DNA of 64,000 nt from Podarcis raffonei. Taxonomy: Eukaryota > Chordata > Lepidosauria > Squamata > Lacertidae. Made by a program: the position numbers and the translations under genes. Where the stretch lies: the NCBI RefSeq assembly GCF_027172205.1, contig NC_070614.1:30690501-30754500 (forward strand). The letters are read 5' to 3'. Positions 34,487-45,083 of the stretch are shown in pieces. Position 1 is the stretch's first letter; the number at the start of each line of letters is the position of its first letter. The notes under the pieces are model-generated. The model saw only the letters and a list, made by a program, of their open reading frames with translations. It was not told the origin of the DNA and searched no databases.

Positions 34487-35146
34487 AGTGGTTCTGTGAT
34501 ATTGCACCCTGCTATTTCCTTCAAGGCTGTTGCCCTCTTTAGGGCAGATGGGGGTGCATCTTTCCCCTGTGGGGAACGACACCTGGCTGGATGCGGTTGC
34601 TTTGGGATTGATGGAAGGGTTGCATTTGTGAGTGGTTTGGCGGTGAGCTTCAGTGCTCAGTTGGCGGTTAGGCATTGGTCTGCAATTGGTTGCTGGGGGG
34701 TATGGATTCGGCTGTGCCTGCTCCCCAAAATGATGCTGCTGGTGGAGGGGTATGGATTCAGCTGTGCCTGCCCCTCCAAAATGCTGCTGCTGCTGAAGGG
34801 TTTTACTGTTAAAGGAACCCAGGGGCTCCCCCATGCTTTTGTCCGAAACCCCCTGGCAAGGGGCTAGGGCCACGCAAGCCCCTGGGAGCATGCTGGGGAG
34901 AGGTGAGGCATGGTTCCCAGTCCCGTCTCTCTCCCCAGGTGACTTACCCTTCCTGACTTTGCAGGGGGTGCGAACGTCAGAGCTGTCCCCGTGCGGGGGC
35001 AGTTAGTGCTACCAATGCCTAAGCAACCACTCACATTGCTGTATTTGAATAAAGTTGTGGCCAAAATTATGCCGAAAACCTTAAACAAAAATTAAGCATC
35101 AATTGTGTTTTTCTTGGGGGGGTGTCTTGGGGACCTCGACGCGCAA

Positions 35147-36462
35147 ACACCCAAACTCTGAAGTCACTGCTGAAATGCGAATCTGTCATCTGGGAGTAAG
35201 TCTCATTCCATTCATTGGGATACTTACACGTGAGTAGACATGGTTAGAAGTGCTCTGCAAACAAATCTATTCTGAGAATGAATCTGGCCTATCAGATTTT
35301 AATATGCCTATATTTAGTTTTTTTTTGTTTTGCTCATCATTCTGTTTTCCTTTGTAAAATATGCAGTGTAATAGAGAAAATTGAAGGTGTGAAGGTTCAA
35401 AGGTAACTTTTACACATTCTGCTTCAACATGTTTAATATCCTCCGCAGAATAGGGAATCCTGCCTGATCTAAGTTCCCAATTTTGATTTGATTTGATTGT
35501 AGATTTAGCAAAATGCACATAGAAATCCTTTGGAGAAGGGCAACATATTGACATTGTGCAAGAGTGCCACCTAGAACATCTAGGATTCTCACCTCCTGTA
35601 TTAATCTCTGAATGGGTATGTGTCTACTGGATTTGTCTTTGAATACACATCTCAAATTAAGGTGTTCGTCACAATGGGTCAACTGTTCTGAACAGGTACA
35701 GCCTTTGGTCATGAAATGTCAGGGCTGTTAGGGATGTGGAAATTTCCTGTCAGGCAGAGCCTATTGGCATGACATATGGACTGCATTTCTTGATAGGGCC
35801 AAGTCTAAGTCTTTCTTAGGGTGATTGCCTTTTTCTACTGGTCTTGAATGCCTATACATTTGTGAAGCTTTATCCTCAGCTTTATTCTTTCTGGAAGTAT
35901 CTAATCATCAGACCAAAAATGTACCTTTTGCAAGGAATGCTACTCAAGTAGATAACAAGTAGTTCAGTAAGATTGACTTTATTGATCTTATTGGTTGTGT
36001 AATCATAGCCTTCTGTTTCCCTATCATTTTCGTCATGTTTTCTTAATAAAAGATGCCAAGTTTTACCGGTCAATTTTTATAGTCCTGTCTTCTCTGTATG
36101 CCAATAAAGGTTGATTGGTTGATTGAATGAAAGTATTTATACATTGATGTTTGGTTTCCTTAGTTTTGAAAGGCAATTCAGCTGAATTTCTCACTACTAC
36201 CCTTTTGGTTCAATGATTGTATAGCAAAGTGATGTAGTTCTATAAGATAATGGTTTTGAGTTTGAGGGTAGTATATTCAGAACTTCTCTCATGGTTTATA
36301 TTGCCCAACTCAACTATGTTAGGCTTTGGGTGGGGAGTCCTGAAAATGGGGTGAAAATATTCATACAGCTGTACAGATTTATGTGAGGTCCTGACTGATA
36401 GCAACCTATCAATACTCTAGGGAGTGTGAATCCTTATACTAAAAAATATTCTCTACTCAGGC
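35147..36462 (+). repeat. Downstream spacer of duplication unit 1
   Basis: Aligns by eye with 45,850-47,165, the spacer between C and D, from ACACCCAAACTCTGAAGTCA onward to CTACTCAGGCAT. Contains a LINE-like 3' end (TGCCAATAAAGGTTGATTGG at about 36,099). No gene. The homology ends where V2R-C's deletion begins. Confidence 0.8.
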
Positions 36463-36543
36463 ATCTATCCATCCATCCATCATCTACATCTATCATCTAT
36501 CTATCTATCTATCTATCATCTATCTATCTATCTATCTATCATC

Positions 36544-36574
<31 letters not shown>

Positions 36575-36627
36575 ATCTATCTATCTATCATCTATCTATC
36601 TATCATCTATCTATCTATCTATCTATC

Positions 36628-36662
<35 letters not shown>

Positions 36663-36672
36663 ATCTATCATC

Positions 36673-36714
<42 letters not shown>

Positions 36715-36737
36715 TATCTATCTATCATCATCTATTT
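36463..36737. repeat. (ATCT)n repeat at V2R-C deletion junction
   Basis: About 275 bp of ATCT units, beginning with a few ATCC units. Its left side joins spacer sequence directly and its right side is intron 2 sequence (TTTTATTAGATTTGTATCTC). Confidence 0.95.
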
Positions 36738-37404
36738 TATTAGATTTGTATCTCAAAACTTGTCCCATGGAAGACCAAGGTGGCAAACATCAAACACTGA
36801 AGCCATACAAGTTCAAATAAAATAGAAACATAGTCAAAACATTTTTAAACCTTCTAAAAACATGCTCCCCTACCCACCTTGGGGAACATGTGTATCTGAA
36901 TATCATTTTGTGCATTATCCATCCAATATATGTGATCTCTAAAAGGCCTTGGAGAATCTGTATATCTTGAAAGAGTTTCGTACTTGGCTTATCTCCAAGA
37001 TAGACAAAAAAATTCACATTTTCCTCCCAAGTTTGAGCCCCATGTTATCTGTCCTTGAACTCAAAGATTACTAAGATCTTGCTTGATGGAAGGAGTGCTG
37101 AAAGACAATGCATTCAATGGCTGTCCAACAGGTACATGGTGTTAGGCTTTTCATTGGTCATTTGACTGACTTGTTGGATCAGTCATGGTGATAGTATACA
37201 GGGGTGCGGACACTGGCTGGTGAAAGAACATTGTAGATATAAAAGTGGCACTTGAGATTGAGTTAACATTACTGGGTCTTCAGTTATAGAAGGCAAGGGA
37301 AAATAGACCACTAAAGAATAGAAAAGTTTTTACTGAATAGATTCGTAGATGTTGTGGTCAGGAAATAAGAGAATAATGTAGTAATATAATTTAAAATAAG
37401 TAAA

Positions 37405-37752
37405 AAGGTAAAGGGACCCCTGACCATTAGGTCCAGTCATGGCTGACTCTGGGGTTGCGGTGCTCATCTCGCTTTATTGGCCAAGGTTGCTGGTGTACAG
37501 CTTCTGGGTCATGTGGCTAGCATGACTAAGCTTCTGGCGAACCAGAAAAGCGCGCGGAAACGCCGTTTACCTTTCCACCGGAGTGGTACCTATTTATCTA
37601 CTTGCACTTTGACGTGCTTTCAAACTGCTAGATTCGCAGGAGCAGGGACTAAGAAACGGGAGCTCACCCCGTCACTGGGATTCAAACCGCCGACCTTCTG
37701 ATCAGGAAGTTCTAGGCACTGTGGTTTAACCCACAGTGCCACTCGTGTCCCT
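37405..37752 (-). repeat. tRNA-derived squamate SINE, V2R-C intron 2
   Basis: Orthologous to the SINE at 18211-18564, with the same AAAATAAGTAAA duplication (37393-37404 and 37753-37764). Confidence 0.88.
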
Positions 37753-38072
37753 AAAATAAGTAAAGCATTTATTAAAAACCACGTAAAAGAATCCCCCTTA
37801 AAAACCCATCCCAGCAGAATATCTGTGAAACAAAGCAGAAGAGCTGTACCTTATGAAACTGTCAAATTTTACCTATTAAAGGACAGGGTAAGGCTGTGCG
37901 TCTTTAGAATAAGCCAGAAGCTAAGCAACAAAGATGCTAGATGCATCTATGGGTGTTACATAATTTAGAAGCTGCCAAAGAAAAATCGCTCTCCCAGGTA
38001 ATCATTCCCAACACCCAACATAATAAGTATTATTATCATAATTTTCACTCACATCTCCTCTTTCATCTTCAG

Positions 38073-38921
38073 CTAACATTCAGTCCTGCACCAGTGATGA
38101 ATGACAAAACCCCCGGACTTTCCTTCTACCAGATGGTCCCCCTGGAATCCCTTCAGTATGAGGGCATTCTCTCTCTGCTTCTGCATTTCGGGTGGACGTG
38201 GATTGGGGTCATTGTTATGGATAATGATAATGGAGAAAGATTTGTGCAAACTGTGCTTCCAGTTTTTCCCCAGAAGGGTGTTTGTTTTGCCTTCATAGAG
38301 AGAATCCCCACACTTTCTTTTGTCACTGAATTTATGGACATCATAAAAGAAGGAGTCAAAATAAATGATAGTATGATGGGCAGCAAAGCAAATGTGGTAG
38401 TGATCTTTGGAGAATCATATTCCATGTCATTTTTTAGATGGCTTCCAGTTTTATCTGTTGAACATAAATTAGTGGGGAAGGTTTGGATAGCTACAGCCCA
38501 GGTGGAGATCAGTGCATTTCACTATCAAAGGCATTGGGATGCAGAACTATTCCATGGTGCTATAGCCTTCAGATATCAGTTCAGTTATTTACAGACATTT
38601 CACAATTTCCTTGAGAAGAGAAATCCTTTAAACACAATAGAAGATGATTTTATAAGGAAATTCTGGGAGACCGTATTCAGCTGTGTCTTCTTAAATATCA
38701 TTGGCAACCATGTGGATGGAGATTTTTGCACAGGAGAAGAGAAGTTGGAAAGCCTCCCTCTCCCTTTGTTTGAAATGAGTATGACTGGGCACAGCTACAG
38801 CATCTATAATGCAGTCTATGTAGTGGCCCATGCTTTACAAGCCATGTTCTCATCCAGAAGGACATATGGCACAGCGTTAGTCAGAGGAAGACCTGAACTT
38901 CAGAATCAACAATTTTGGCAG
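38073..38921 (+). CDS. V2R-C exon 3 (gene 5'-deleted)
   Basis: 849 nt, open. Differs from the B copy mainly between residues YLQ and the [10 protein letters not shown] block. Confidence 0.88.
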
Positions 38922-39148
38922 GTAAATAAACCTACTGTAAATAGAGTGTATTATGGGTTATGGGTATTCATTTTCTGATTTGTGTAGTATGATGGATGAC
39001 CATATTTTTTCTACCAATTTTTGCTCATCCCCAATAGAGTAACATTTTTTTATGCTATTGTTTTCAGAATGAAGTTGGGAAAATGCAGGTCAGGAGTTTT
39101 ATAAATTCTTCTAAAGCGTCCATTTTAAGTTCAACATTTTGCACACTA

Positions 39149-39370
39149 CAGTGGTACCTCGGGTTAAGTACTCAATTCGTTCCAGAGCTCCGTTCTTAAC
39201 CTGAAACTGTTCTTTGAAGCATCACTTTAGCTAATGGGGCCTCCCGCTGCCATAGCGCCATCGGAGTACGATTTCTGTTCTCATCCTGAAGCAAAGTACT
39301 TAACCCGAGGTACTATTTCTGGGTTAGCGGAGTCTGTAACCTGATGCATATGTAACCTGAGGTACCACTG
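39149..39370. repeat. Tigger/pogo-like MITE, V2R-C intron 3
   Basis: Same site and ends as in V2R-B (CAGTGGTACCTCGGGTTA ... GAGGTACCACTG, TA flanks). 222 bp. Confidence 0.8.
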
Positions 39371-39413
39371 TACTATATAAATGCTGTTATTTATTTTTCT
39401 TCTTTACATCTAG

Positions 39414-39641
39414 CTCCATCACTTTCTCAGAAGTGTTCCGTTTAATAACAGTGCTGGGGACCAGATTTCTTTTGATCAAAGTGTGAAAATAATAGCTGGA
39501 TTGGATGTTATAAACTTGATTGTTTCCTCCAACCAATCCTTTCATAAAGTGAAAGTTGGTAGGCTTGATCCTCAGGCTCCTCCAGACAGAGTGTTAACCA
39601 TCAATGAGAAGGTCATAAGGTGGAACAGTTTGTTTAACCAG
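39414..39641 (+). CDS. V2R-C exon 4 (gene 5'-deleted)
   Basis: 228 nt between ATCTAG and CAG|GTAAGA, open. Confidence 0.88.
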
Positions 39642-40340
39642 GTAAGAACTGACTGTCAGCGCCTTGCAAACAGTTTAATGGTTCAGTGAGTTTTAAGTCA
39701 CTATTCTGACATAGCTAAATGGAATAAAATAAAATTTTAGCTGTAAACTACCTTAAATCCCTTTTGGATTCTCTAGGACACTATTCCAACATACAATATT
39801 TTTTAAAGAAATTAAATTAAATTAATTAAAATTTAATGAAGTAGAATTAAAAAACTGGTGTATGCAAATATAAACAGAGCATTAAGTATATGCAAACAAA
39901 CATGAACATATATATGTTTAAAGTTTTTGAAGGTAACATCAAATCAAATCCAGCTGATCTATATTACAGTTCAGTCCTATAAATCACAGATTTCAGGAGC
40001 AGTTCTATAGCATGATACACCACAATGAGCAGAGTTAGAATCCAGTGGATCTCTAGCTGAACTGGAAGTTTCCTGGCCTGGTAATTTATCCCAATTGCTC
40101 CCTTCCTTTCAAAATAACAATTACGTTGTACCCACATGTGCAATAACTTTTTGTAAACAGCTTTGAGTTATTTTTCAATCAAGCAGTGAATACGTTTTAT
40201 GAAAGATATAAATATGCTCCAGCTATTTATAATTCCTCTGTACATAATGGCTAAATGATTCTCTAAGAAACAACTAAAAGTCCCCAAAATCTTAAGGATA
40301 CCAAGTTCATTTTTCTTGTCCTTTTTCATTTCTGTATTAG

Positions 40341-40467
40341 GCACAACCTTTATCTGTATGCACTGAGAGTTGTTATCCTGGTTATAGCAAGAAAGTGAAG
40401 GAGGGGGAGCCATTTTGCTGCTATGATTGTATCCCATGTCCTGAAATGAAGATTTCAGCTCAAAAGG
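40341..40467 (+). CDS. V2R-C exon 5 (gene 5'-deleted)
   Basis: 127 nt, same cysteine pattern as B. Confidence 0.88.
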
Positions 40468-41008
40468 GTAATACACAAACACACACACTTTACAGCTTTC
40501 CAATATTGGATTAGAAAAGTATAGTTCTGAGGGACTGACAGTGTGGTTTGTTTTACTCAATGTTTGAAACATGATAGAACCATTTGACAGTAAGAAGATA
40601 TTTCAGATTGCTCTAATCTTTATTGTTATCATTTTTATTTGACCAGCATTCTGAATGTTTCATCAGTGGTTTTTAACTCCCTTAATCTCCAATATCATTT
40701 TCCTTCAGTACATAGTCCAAATTAACCAGAGGAACAGAGCTTTTCAATGGCATTCTAACTACCCAGTTGAGAGGGGCTTTCAATTAATTTGCTAAAATGA
40801 ACTGAGCCTGTTGGATCAACTGGGTTTGGGCCACATAATCACCTATAGTTAATGTTACTCTTTATTTATATGTGGTGTTTTGGCGACAAAGGCCCCAGGT
40901 TGATCAAATAGGTTGGCTCGAATAATACAAAAAGAAAAAAAAGAAAAGAACATCTTGACATTTTAAAAAATGTGAGAGCAACCAAATGTCATCAAGTCTC
41001 ATCTGTCT

Positions 41009-42713
41009 TGTTCCTGTTGTTGTTTAGACGTGTCCAACTCTTTGTGACAGGCACTCCTGTCTTCCACTGCCTCCCGCAGTTTGGTCAAACTCATGCTGGT
41101 AGCTTCGAGAACACTATCCAACCATCTCGTCCTCTGTCGTCCCCTTCTCCTTGTGCCCTCAATCTTTCCCAACATTAGGGTCTTTTCCAGGGGGTCTTCT
41201 CTTCTCATGAGGTGGCCAAAGTATTGGAGCCTCAGCTTCACGATCTGTTCTTCCAGTGAGCACTCAGGGATTATTTCCTTAAGAATGGAGAGGTTTGATC
41301 TTCTTGCAGTCCATGGGACTCTCAAGAGTCTCCCCCAGCACCATAATTCAAAAGTATCAATTCTTCGGTGATCAGCCTTCTTTATGGTCCAGCTCTCACT
41401 TCCTTACATCACTACTGGGATAATCATAGCTTTAACTATACAGACCTTTGTTGGCAAGGTGATGTCTCTGCTATTTAAGATGCTCTTTAGGTTTGTCATT
41501 GCTTTCCTCCCAAGAAGCAGGCGTCTTTTAATTTCGTGACTGCTGTCACCATCTGCAGTGATCATGGAGCCCAAGAAAGTAAACTCTCTCACTGCCTCCA
41601 TTTCTTCCCCATCTATTTGCCAGGAGGTGATGGGACCAGTGGCCATGAGCTTTGTTTTTTTGATGTTGACCTTCAGCCCATATTTTGCACTCTCCTCTTT
41701 CACCCTCATTAAAAGGTTCTTTAATTCCTCCTCACTTTCTGCCATCAAGGTTGTGTCATCTGCATATCTGAGGTTGTTGATATTTCTTCCGGCAAGCTTA
41801 ATTCCGGCTTGGGATTCATCCAGCCCAGCCTTTCACATGATGAATTCTGCATATAAGTTAAATAAGCAGGGAGACAATATACAGCCTTTTGAACCAATTT
41901 TGAACCAATCAGTTGTTCCATGTCCAGTTCTAACTGTAGCTTCTTGACCCACATAGAGATTTCTCAGGAGACAGATGAGGTGATCAGGCACTCCCATTTC
42001 TTTAAGAACTTGCCATAGTTTGCTGTGGTCAACACAGTCAAAGGCTTTTGCATAATCAATGAAGCAGAAGTAGATGTCTTTCTGGAACTCTCTAGCTTTC
42101 TCCATAATCCAGCGCATGTTTGCAATTTGGTCTCTGGTTCCTCTGCCTCTTCTAAATCCAGCTTGTACTTCTGGGAGTTCTCGGTCCACATACTGCTTGA
42201 GCCTTCCTTGTAGAATTTTAAGCATAACCTTGCGGTAGTTGGAGCATTCTTTGGCACTGCACATTCTTTGGGATTGGGATGTAGACTGATCTTCTCCAAT
42301 CCTCTAGCCACTGCTGAGTTTTCCAAACTTGCTGGCATATTGAGTGTAGCACCTTAACAGCATCATCTTTTAAAATTTTAAATAGTTCAGCTAGAATAAC
42401 ATCACTTCCACTGGCCTTGTTATTAGCAGTGCTTTCTAAGGCGCATTTGACTTCACTCTCCGGGATGTCTGGCTCAAGGTTAGCAACCTGGGGTGTATGA
42501 GCCATCCATATCTTTCTGGTATAATTCCTCTGTGTATTCTTGCCACCTCTTCTTGATGTCTTCTGCTTCTGTTAGGTCCCTACCACTTTTGTCCTTTATT
42601 ATGGAAATCTTTGTATGAAATGCTCCTTTCATATCTCCAATTTTCATGAACAGATCTCTGGTTCTTCCCATTCTGTTGTTTTCCTCTTTTTCTTTGCATT
42701 GCTCATTTAATTG
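41009..42713 (-). mobile_element. BovB (RTE) LINE, 5'-truncated, V2R-C intron 5
   Basis: 1,705 bp flanked by the 11-bp duplication CTCATCTGTCT (40998-41008 and 42714-42724). Minus-strand frames give a large part of the reverse transcriptase: DVILAELFK, YRKVMLKILQGRL, FIDYAKAFDCVDH (motif A), CILSPCLFNLY, the YADD core near 41,757-41,768 (NLRYADDTTLMAE) and GLKVNIKKTK. Last comes the C-terminal block also seen at 1153-1522 (RRRGRQRTRWLD). The reading is split over several frames, so it is inactive; the endonuclease part is missing. The sister introns in B and D lack it. Confidence 0.9.
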
Positions 42714-43289
42714 CTCATCTGTCTAATTTTCCTCAACCCCCCTCTCCCGACCCCACTGGTGGGGCATTGCAAGGATTTATTCCTCATGAATCCTCTCTTT
42801 CCACTTCCTGAACTTCCTCACAGCCCCCAGAAGGCTATGAAGAATAACAACCATTGATCATGGGTGTGGCTGGAAACTTTAAAATATGCCCTTCTAAATG
42901 AATTCCAGAATTAGCCTCTTCCCCTAGCATTATAAAAAGAATGAAGCTTTCATATGTTGGTTTTTTATGCTTCCATTCAAACTCTCCAAAGGTCAGATTC
43001 ATATGCTTCAGAAAAGTTACATAGGAAGTAAAACACAGCTTAGTTACAAAATGGTGAAAGTTCCTCAATTATTGGTATATTAATGCAAGCATGTCTGGTG
43101 AGAGCATGCAGTTAAGCAGCAACAACCATGGAGGGGGAAAGACTTGATTATCATTTCCCCCCAAGGTAAGAGGAAAGGACCTAGCTAAGCCTGGTAGGAC
43201 AGCTTAATCTATGATATTAACCCCTCCATGTGTTACTTAGACTTAAGCATATTGGTTACAGGAGGCTGATTATCTCATAGTGCCTTCAT

Positions 43290-43475
43290 AACATATCTTT
43301 AGGTGCCAGGCGAAAACATTCCTCTTCAGGGGGGCCCACTAGGGGGCACATAGGAAGATGGCTGACAATAACATCTCTCCGACCCACAGGAGGTAATTTG
43401 GAGGCTATTTTGGGGGTAATTAGCCTCCCATAACATATATTTAGGTGCCAGGTGAAAACATTCCTCTTCAATTGG
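43290..43475. repeat. Short insertion flanked by approximately 44-bp direct repeat, V2R-C intron 5
   Basis: The segment CATAACATATCTTTAGGTGC...CCTCTTCA, single at 56,860 in D, occurs twice here (about 43,288-43,330 and 43,430-43,472). Between them lie about 100 bp not seen in D, including a perfect stem GGAGGCTA/TAGCCTCC. Confidence 0.55.
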
Positions 43476-43617
43476 GTTTTTCTCTGATTAAGCAGTTTGA
43501 GGCTGGCATTTCTGTTGTTATTATGTTGTGCATTATGTGTTTTTATGTTGTACCCCACCCTGTAATCTTTAGATGAAGGGCAGTATATAAATTAAATAAA
43601 TAATAACAATATGTTCC
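43476..43617 (+). repeat. LINE 3' tail before V2R-C exon 6
   Basis: Orthologous to 21600-21752: ATGTTGTACCCCACCCTGTA and AGATGAAGGGCAGTATATAA, ending in an AAAT-rich stretch next to the acceptor. Confidence 0.5.
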
Positions 43618-43630
43618 CTTTGCTTTTCAG

Positions 43631-44526
43631 ATATGCCTGACTGTTTTGACTGCATGGACACAACCTATCCAAACATCAAGCATGATTTTTGCATACCCAA
43701 AGCTAGAACATTCTTATCTTATAAAGATCCTCTGGGGATCAGCTTAAGCCTCTTTGCACTTTCCTTTGCATTGATAACAGCTCTGGTGCTGGGAATAATT
43801 CTGAAGCACCACAACACTCCCATCGTCAAAGCCAACAACCGGAACCTCACATACATTCTCCTGATTTCCCTTCTGCTTTGCTTCATTTCTGCCTTGCTTT
43901 TCATTGGCCATCCTGAACCGGTGACATGTCTTCTTCGACAAACTGCTTTCAGCATCATCTTCTCAGTGGCTGTTTCTTCTGTGCTGGCAAAAACTATCAT
44001 GGTGGTTCTGGCATTTATGGCCACAAAGCCAGGAAGCAGGATGAGAAAATGGGTGGGGAAAAGCCTGGCCAACTCCATTGTTGCATCCTGTTCCCTCATG
44101 CAAGCAGGCATTTGCAGTGTGTGGCTGGCAACCTCTGCCCCATTCCCAGATGTGGACATGCACTCAGTGACTACAGAAATTATATTAGAATGTAATGAGG
44201 GATCTGTGATTTTATTTTCTTGTGTCTTGGGCTATCTTGGCTTCTTGGCTATTGTCAGTTTCATTGTGGCTTTCTTTGCTCGGAAGTTACCGGACAGTTT
44301 CAATGAAGCCAAGTTCATCACTTTCAGCATGTTGGTCTTCTGCAGTGTGTGGCTATCCTTCATTCCAGCTTATCTGAGTTCCAAGGGCAAATACATGGTG
44401 GCTGTGGAGGTCTTTTCTATTTTAGCTTCCAGTGCTGGATTGCTTGTGTGCATCTTTGCACCCAAATGTTATATCATTTTGTTGAGGCCTGAGCTGAACA
44501 ACAGGGGACAGCTAGTAAGAAGATAA
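43631..44526 (+). CDS. V2R-C exon 6 (gene 5'-deleted)
   Basis: 896 nt, open to TAA; about seven residues differ from V2R-B exon 6. Confidence 0.9.
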
Positions 44527-45083
44527 GACTGAATAGCATGCTTTTTGTTACAGTCTGTGGTCTGGATGCATTTGTGCATGTATGCACACTCCTTTCTGAT
44601 ATGTTTCCCTTTCTGGTGCTGTTCAATGTACATTCTGCTCAAAATTCTCCAATCACTACTAGTTTGAAATACATGTGAAACTCAGAATCAACTTTTAAAA
44701 ATGTATGTACAGAAGGTAAGTCATACAGACTTACATATGTACAGAAAGTACATAAGTCAGACACATTCAAGAAATGGGATCAACTGAATAGATGGTCCTG
44801 GTTGCGGGCAGGCTCTCAATCTGGTTCCCCCCACCCTGGCGTGGGTGGAGCTATCGCACACACGCCAGGGTCGCACCACAAATACCCAGGGTTATTGCCG
44901 AATCATGTCAAAGGGTGATAGTGGGGGAAAGTATAAAAGCAGTCGCATGACATGTGCCAGGCTCCTGCTTTGCGTTGCTGAATATCTTTCCACCCTCCCT
45001 TTAATTTAGAACCTTTTGGCCTTCCTTTGGGCTTTGTTTGGTTGCCCGGCTTGAGTCAGGGGCCAGATATAAATTTTTCCATT

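Larger units (their letters stand above)
33608..35110 (+). mobile_element. DIRS-like element, right part with SGNH hydrolase-like traces (fossil, broken)
   Basis: Begins with the duplicated recombinase sequence and the end of the recombinase region. Further on are traces of an SGNH/GDSL-hydrolase-like accessory domain of the kind some vertebrate DIRS/Ngaro elements carry: a LDENDLPS block at about 34,010 and an LFRADG block at about 34,535. The 3' part contains internal duplications: 34,175-34,265 resembles 34,808-34,900, and an approximately 48-bp unit is repeated at about 34,697-34,797. Two A-rich expansions are also present. Old, with several breaks; ends near 35,110. Confidence 0.6.
38073..44526 (+). 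pseudogene. V2R-C: vomeronasal type 2 receptor lacking exons 1 and 2
   Basis: Exons 3-6 are present and open: 38073-38921, 39414-39641, 40341-40467, 43631-44526. Each is exactly the length of the V2R-B counterpart and has proper GT/AG sites. Exons 1 and 2, the upstream box and most of intron 2 before the repeat are absent. Spacer sequence that should precede exon 1 by about 450 bp (compare 47,165) runs straight into the intron 2 tetranucleotide repeat at 36,463. The product would lack the signal peptide and most of lobe 1, so this is best called a 5'-deleted pseudogene. The open exons imply the deletion is recent. Intron 3 has lost about 180 bp just behind the exon 3 donor, which is now CAG|GTAAAT. 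A BovB LINE sits in intron 5. A transcript from a chance promoter is possible but would not encode a normal receptor. Confidence 0.88.

Noticed and set aside
36426-36743. Possible alternative first exon for V2R-C in front of the repeat
   Set aside because: The frame consists of the tetranucleotide repeat; no signal peptide or donor in phase with exon 3.
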